Of a stretch of 64,000 bases of DNA, positions 58,701-64,000 are shown piece after piece. The stretch is taken from NCBI GenBank assembly GCA_019843655.1, contig JACDQD010000002.1, positions 37,590,088 to 37,654,087 on the forward strand, given 5' to 3'. The stretch's first letter is position 1. Each line of letters opens with the position of its first letter. Position numbers and translations under genes: made by a program. This stretch comes from Lethocerus indicus. Taxonomy: Eukaryota; Arthropoda; Insecta; Hemiptera; Belostomatidae. The notes beneath the pieces are model-generated. The model was given only the letters and a program-made list of their open reading frames with translations. It was not told where the DNA came from and searched no databases.

Positions 58701-60095
58701 TTTTGCCTATAACCGCATTTCTGGGCCGATTTTGCGCCTAAAAACCTTATTTCTGCGCCAATTTTGCGCCTAAAAACCTCAATTTTGGGCCGATTTTGCG
58801 CCTAAAAACGCCATTTTCGGGCCTAAAAACCGTATTATTAGTCCTATTTTGGGTCAAAACCGCATTTTTGGGCCTAAAAACCGTATTATTGGTCCTATTT
58901 ATGGCCTAAAAACCCCATTTTTTGCCTATAACCGCATTTCTGGGCCGATTTTGCGCCTAAAAACCTCATTTTTGGGCCAATTTTGCGCCTAAAAACGCCA
59001 TTTTCGGGCCTAAAAACCTTATTTTTAGTACTATTTTGGGTCAAAAAACCCCATTTTTGGGTCAAAAAACCCCATTTTTGGGTCAAAAAACCCCATTTTT
59101 GGGTCAAAAAACCCCATTTTTGCGTCAAAAAACCCCATTTTTTGCCTATAACCGCATTTCTGGGCCGATTTTGCGCCTAAAAACGTTATTTCTGCGCCAA
59201 TTTTGCGCCTAAAAACCTCAATTTTGGGCCGATTTTGCGCCTAAAAACGCCATTTTCGGGCCTAAAAACCGTATTTTTAGTCCTATTTTGGGTCAAAAAA
59301 CCCCATTTTTGGGCCTAATAACCGTATTATTGGTCCTATTTATGGCCTAAAAACCCCATTTTTTGCCTATAACCGCATTTCTGTGCCGATTTTGCGCCTA
59401 AAAACCTTATTTCTGCGCCAATTTTGCGCCTAAAAACCTCAATTTTGGGCCGATTTTGCGCCTAAAAACGCCATTTTCGGGCCTAAAAACCGTATTTTTA
59501 GTCCTATTTTGGGTCAAAAAACCCCATTTTTGGGCCTAAAACCGTATTATTGGTCCTATTTATGGCCTAAAAACCCCATTTTTTGCCTATAACCGCATTT
59601 CTGGGCCGATTTTGCGCCTAAAAACCTCATTTTTGGGCCAATTTTGCGCCTAAAAACGCCATTTTCGGGCCTAAAAACCGCATTATTAGTCCTATTTTGG
59701 GTCAAAAAACCCCATTTTTGGGCCTAAAAACCGTATTATTGGTCCTATATTTCGCCTTAAAACCTTATTTTTGGGTCAATTTAGCGTCTAAGAACCCCAT
59801 GTTTGGGCCTAAAACCGCATTTTTGGACCAATTTTGCGTGTAAGAGCCAAATTTGGGCCGATTTTGCGTCTAAAACCTTATTTTCGGGCCGATTTTTCTC
59901 CTAAAAACAGGATTTTTAGGCCGATTTTCGCAAATGCAGGTCAGAAAGGCGGTTTTGTGCACAACGTCCGTAAAAAATGCGGTTTTTAGGCTCAAAATCG
60001 GACCGGAGATATGGTTTTTAGGCCTAAAATGTTATAGGCTCATAAATGTTGATTTTAGGGCCAAATTGACCCAAAAATGGGGTGAAAAAAGGGGT
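55743..60095 (-). repeat. 32-bp satellite family, reverse orientation with higher-order units
   Basis: Base unit CCTAAAAACCGCATTTTTGG with GCCGATTTTGGG, 32 bp. Named variants recur in fixed order (GTATTATTGGTCCTATTTAT, CCATTTTTTGCCTATAACC, GCATTTCTGGGCCGATTTTG, CGCCATTTTCGGGCC, GTATTTTTAGTCC). CCGTATTATTGG lies at about 56741, 56960, 58281, 58469, 58658, 58875, 59317, 59538 and 59725. The spacings of about 188 and 220 bp equal six and seven base units. It is the reverse complement of the family at 50880-52875. Confidence 0.95.
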
Positions 60096-60109
60096 TGTTT
60101 CCCCTTCCC

Positions 60110-63100
60110 TACCGAAACACATTTATTTAAATTTAAACGAATCGAAAGTGCACTGTAAATATTTCCCATTATAGTACAAGTATGTACATGCATATATAAT
60201 TATATAAATATTTATATCAAGAAAGTACGGGGAATTTCTACACAAAATGTCTGGTGCAACAATTTTGAACTGACACATTTATTTAAATTTAAACGAATCG
60301 AAAGTGCACTGTAAATATTTCCCATTATAGTACAAGTATGTACATGCATATATAATTATATAAATATTTATATCAAGAAAGTACGGGGGAATTTCTCCTG
60401 AAAATTGCTCCGGTGCTAACAATTTTTGAACCGAAACACATTTATTTAAATTTAAACGAATCGAAAGTGCACTGTAAATATTTCCCATTATAGTACAAGT
60501 ATGTACATGCATATATAATTATATAAATATTTATATCAAGAAAGTACGGGGAATTTCTCCTAAAATGGCTCCGCTCTGAACCGTGCTAACAATTTTGTAC
60601 ATGCATATATAATTATATAAATATTTATATCAAGAAAGTACGGGGGAATTTCTACACAAAATGCTCCGGTGCTAACAATTTTGAACTGAAACACATTTAT
60701 TTAAATTTAAACGAATCGAAAGTGCACTGTAAATATTTCCCATTATAGTACAAGTATGTACATGCATATATAATTATATAAATATTTATATCAAGAAAGT
60801 ATGGGGAATATTTAAATTTAAACGAATCGAAAGTGCACTGTAAATATTTCCCATTATAGTACAAGTATGTACATGCATATATAATTATATAAATATTTAT
60901 ATCAAGAAAGTACGGGGAATTTCTACTCGAAAATGGCAAGTATGTACCGGTGCTAACAATTTTGAACGAAACACATTTATTTAAATTTAAACGAATCGAA
61001 AGTGCACTGTAAATATTTCCCATTATAGTACAAGTATGTACATGCATATATAATTATATAAATATTTATATCAAGAAAGTACGGGGGAAATTTCTACTGA
61101 AAATGGCTCCGTGCTAACAATTTTGAACCGAAACACATTTATTTAAATTTAAACGAATCGAAAGTGCACTGTAAATATTTCCCATTATAGTACAAGTATG
61201 TACATGCATATATAATTATATAAATATTTATATCAAGAAAGTACTGAAATTTCTACAAAATGGCTCGGTGCATAACAATTTTGAACCGAAACATTTATTT
61301 AAATTTAAACGAATCGAAAGTGCACTGTAAATATTTCCCATTATAGTACAAGTATGTACATGCATATATAATTATATAAATATTTATATCAAGAAAGTAC
61401 GGAAATTTCTGAAAATGGCTCCGGTGCTAACAATTTTGAACCGAAACACATTTATTTAAATTTAAACGAATCGAAAGTGCACTGTAAATATTTCCCATTA
61501 TAGTACAAGTATGTACATGCATATATAATTATATAAATATTTATATCAAGAAAGTACGGGGGGAATTTCTACTGAAAATGGCTACGGTGCTAACAATTTT
61601 GAACCGAAACACATTTATTTAAATTTAAACGAATCGAAAGTGCACTGTAAATATTTCCCATTATAGTACAAGTATGTACATGCATATATAATTATATAAA
61701 TATTTATATCAAGAAAGTAGGGGAATTTCTACAAAATGGCTCCGGTGCTAACAATTTTTGAACCGAAACACATTTATTTAAATTTAAACGAATCGAAAGT
61801 GCACTGTAAATATTTCCCATTATAGTACAAGTATGTACATGCATATATAATTATATAAATATTTATATCAAGAAAGGAAGGGAATTTCACTGAAAATGGC
61901 TCCGGTGCTAACAATTTTGAACCGAAACACATTTATTTAAATTTAAACGAATCGAAAGTGCACTGTAAATATTTCCCATTATAGTACAAGTATGTACATG
62001 CATATATAATTATATAAATATTTATATCAAGAAAGTACGGGGGAATTTCTACACAAAATGGCTACGGTGCTAACAATTTTTGAACCGAAACACATTTATT
62101 TAAATTTAAACGAATCGAAAGTGCACTGTAAATATTTCCCATTATAGTACAAGTATGTACATGCATATATAATTATATAAATATTTATATCAAGAAAGTA
62201 CGGGGGAATTTCTACTGAAAATGGCTCGGTGCTAACAATTTTTGAACCGAAACACATTTATTTAAATTTAAACGAATCGAAAGTGCACTGTAAATATTTC
62301 CCATTATAGTACAAGTATGTACATGCATATATAATTATATAAATATTTATATCAAGAAAGTACGGGCGGAATTTCTACTGAAATTGCTCCGGTGCTAACA
62401 ATTTTTGAACCGAAACACATTTATTTAAATTTAAACGAATCGAAAGTGCACTGTAAATATTTCCCATTATAGTACAAGTATGTACATGCATATATAATTA
62501 TATAAATATTTATATCAAAATACAGAAATTTCTACTGAAAATGGCTCAGTGCTAACAATTTTGAACCGAAACACATTTATTTAAATTTAAACGAATCGAG
62601 TGCACTGTAAATATTTCCCATTATAGTACAAGTATGTACATGCATATATAATTATATAAATATTTATATCAAGAAAGTACGGAATTTCTACTGAAAATGG
62701 CTCGGTGCTAACAATTTTGAACCGAAACACATTTATTTAAATTTAAACGAATCGAAAGTGCACTGTAAATATTTCCCATTATAGTACAAGTATGTACATG
62801 CATATATAATTATATAAATATTTATATCAAGAAAGCAGAGAATTTCTAACGAAATGGCCTGGTGCTAACAATTTTTGAACCGAAACACATTTATTTAAAT
62901 TTAAACGAATCGAAAGTGCACTGAAAGTACGGGGGAATATTTCCCATTATAGTACAAGTATGTACATGCATATATAATTATATAAATATTTATATCAAAA
63001 GAAATTTTGAGCACATTTATTTAAATATTCCGAACACATTTATTTAAATTTAAACGGGAATTTCTACACAAAATGGCGGGGGAATCCGGTCCGCTAACAA

Positions 63101-64000
63101 TTTTGAACCGAAACACATTTATTTAAATTTAAACGAATATGGGAGAATTTCTACTGAAAGTGCACTGTAAATATTTCCCATTATAGTACAAGTATGTACA
63201 TGCATATATAATTATATAAATATTTATATCAAGAAAGTACAATTTCTACTGAAAATGTCTGGTGCATGTATTTAAATTTAAACAAAGTACAATTTCTACA
63301 AAATGGGGAATTTCTATTTAAATTTAAACGAATCGAAAGTGCACTGTAAATATTTCCCATTATAGTACAAGTATGTACATGCATATATAATTATATAAAT
63401 ATTTATATCAAGAAAGTACGGGGGGAATTTCTACACAAAATGGCTACGGTGCTAACAATTTTGAACCGAAACACATTTATTTAAATTTAAACGAATCGAA
63501 AGTGCACTGTAAATATTTCCCATTATAGTACAAGTATGTACATGCATATATAATTATATAAATATTTATATCAAGAAAGTACGGGGGAATTTCTCCTGAA
63601 AATGGCTCCGGTGCTAACAATTTTGAACCGAAACACATTTATTTAAATTTAAACGTGCTAACAATTTTGAACATATATAATTATATAAATATTTATATCG
63701 AAAGGGCGGATTTATTTAAATTTAAACGAATCGAAAGTGCACTGTAAATATTTCCCATTATAGTACAAGTATGTACATGCATATATAATTATATAAATAT
63801 TTATATCAAGAAAGTAGGGGCGGAATTTCTACTGAAATTGCTCTCGGTGCTAACAATTTTTGAACCGAAACACATTTATTTAAATTTAAACGAATCGAAA
63901 GTGCACTGTAAATATTTCCCATTATAGTACAAGTATGTACATGCATATATAATTATATAAATATTTATATCAAGAAAGTAGGGGGAATTTGTACACAAAA
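60110..64000 (+). repeat. 163-bp AT-rich satellite, array 2
   Basis: The same satellite and orientation as 45446-50779, continuing past the window end. It begins abruptly at CCGAAACACATTTATTTAAA. Rearranged or truncated units occur at 60580-60620, 60805-60820, 62920-63060, 63120-63160, 63255-63330 and 63650-63715. There, fragments of the unit are out of order. Confidence 0.97.

Noticed and set aside
55743..60095. CCTAA words as degenerate insect telomere (TTAGG) repeats
   Set aside because: The period is 32 bp and the conserved words are CCTAAAAACC and GGGCCGATTTT. There is no TTAGG tandem run anywhere in the window.

Overview
This is a eukaryotic, repeat-dominated window, most likely from an arthropod nuclear genome; the species cannot be fixed from sequence alone. 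The signs are one spliced exon of a laminin alpha chain with good splice sites on both sides, very long dinucleotide microsatellites, TA-associated mariner-like miniature elements, and kilobases of satellite DNA. There are no operons, ribosome-binding-site-led genes, rRNA or recognisable tRNA genes, and no CRISPR array. A run of 100 Ns at 50780-50879 is a scaffold gap.

Coding content is minimal. The only confident coding feature is an internal exon at 29886-30193 on the minus strand. It encodes a poly-glycine stretch followed by the first part of a laminin N-terminal (LN) domain. A second open segment on the same strand, about 31429-31551, is only a candidate. Nearly all other open frames fall on microsatellites, satellites or palindromes and are not genes.

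Layout. 1-10.7 kb: mostly single-copy DNA with a cluster of cAMP-response-like palindromes (465-514), a mariner-like miniature element, and a 10-bp tandem repeat (5861-6282) that is formally a continuous heat-shock-element array. 10.7-20.5 kb: dominated by one hairpin-forming dispersed repeat (family B, core ACTGAAGATGGCGAGCGGCC), arranged singly, in alternating arrays, in two oppositely oriented 174-bp tandem arrays (10.93-12.99 kb), and inside a 1.55-kb palindrome (18961-20513). 20.5-26.7 kb: a roughly 117-bp satellite built from short GGAACT-type subrepeats. 26.7-45 kb: mixed DNA with the laminin exon, a 310-bp foldback element, more miniature elements beside TA arrays, a 12-bp tandem repeat (34.0-35.0 kb), two very long GA arrays, and an 80-bp tandem array (43.6-44.2 kb). 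45-64 kb: continuous satellite, in order a short block of a 32-bp repeat, a 163-bp AT-rich satellite, the gap, more 32-bp repeat, a 104-bp satellite, the 32-bp repeat again in the opposite orientation with higher-order periodicity, then the 163-bp satellite again. This last region could be a pericentromeric or other heterochromatic block.

The laminin exon therefore seems to lie in a long intron-rich gene crossing repeat-rich chromatin. The most interesting non-coding signals are family B, with its YY1/Pho-like motif in dozens of hairpin copies, the heat-shock-element array, and the mirrored satellite organisation at 50.9-60.1 kb.
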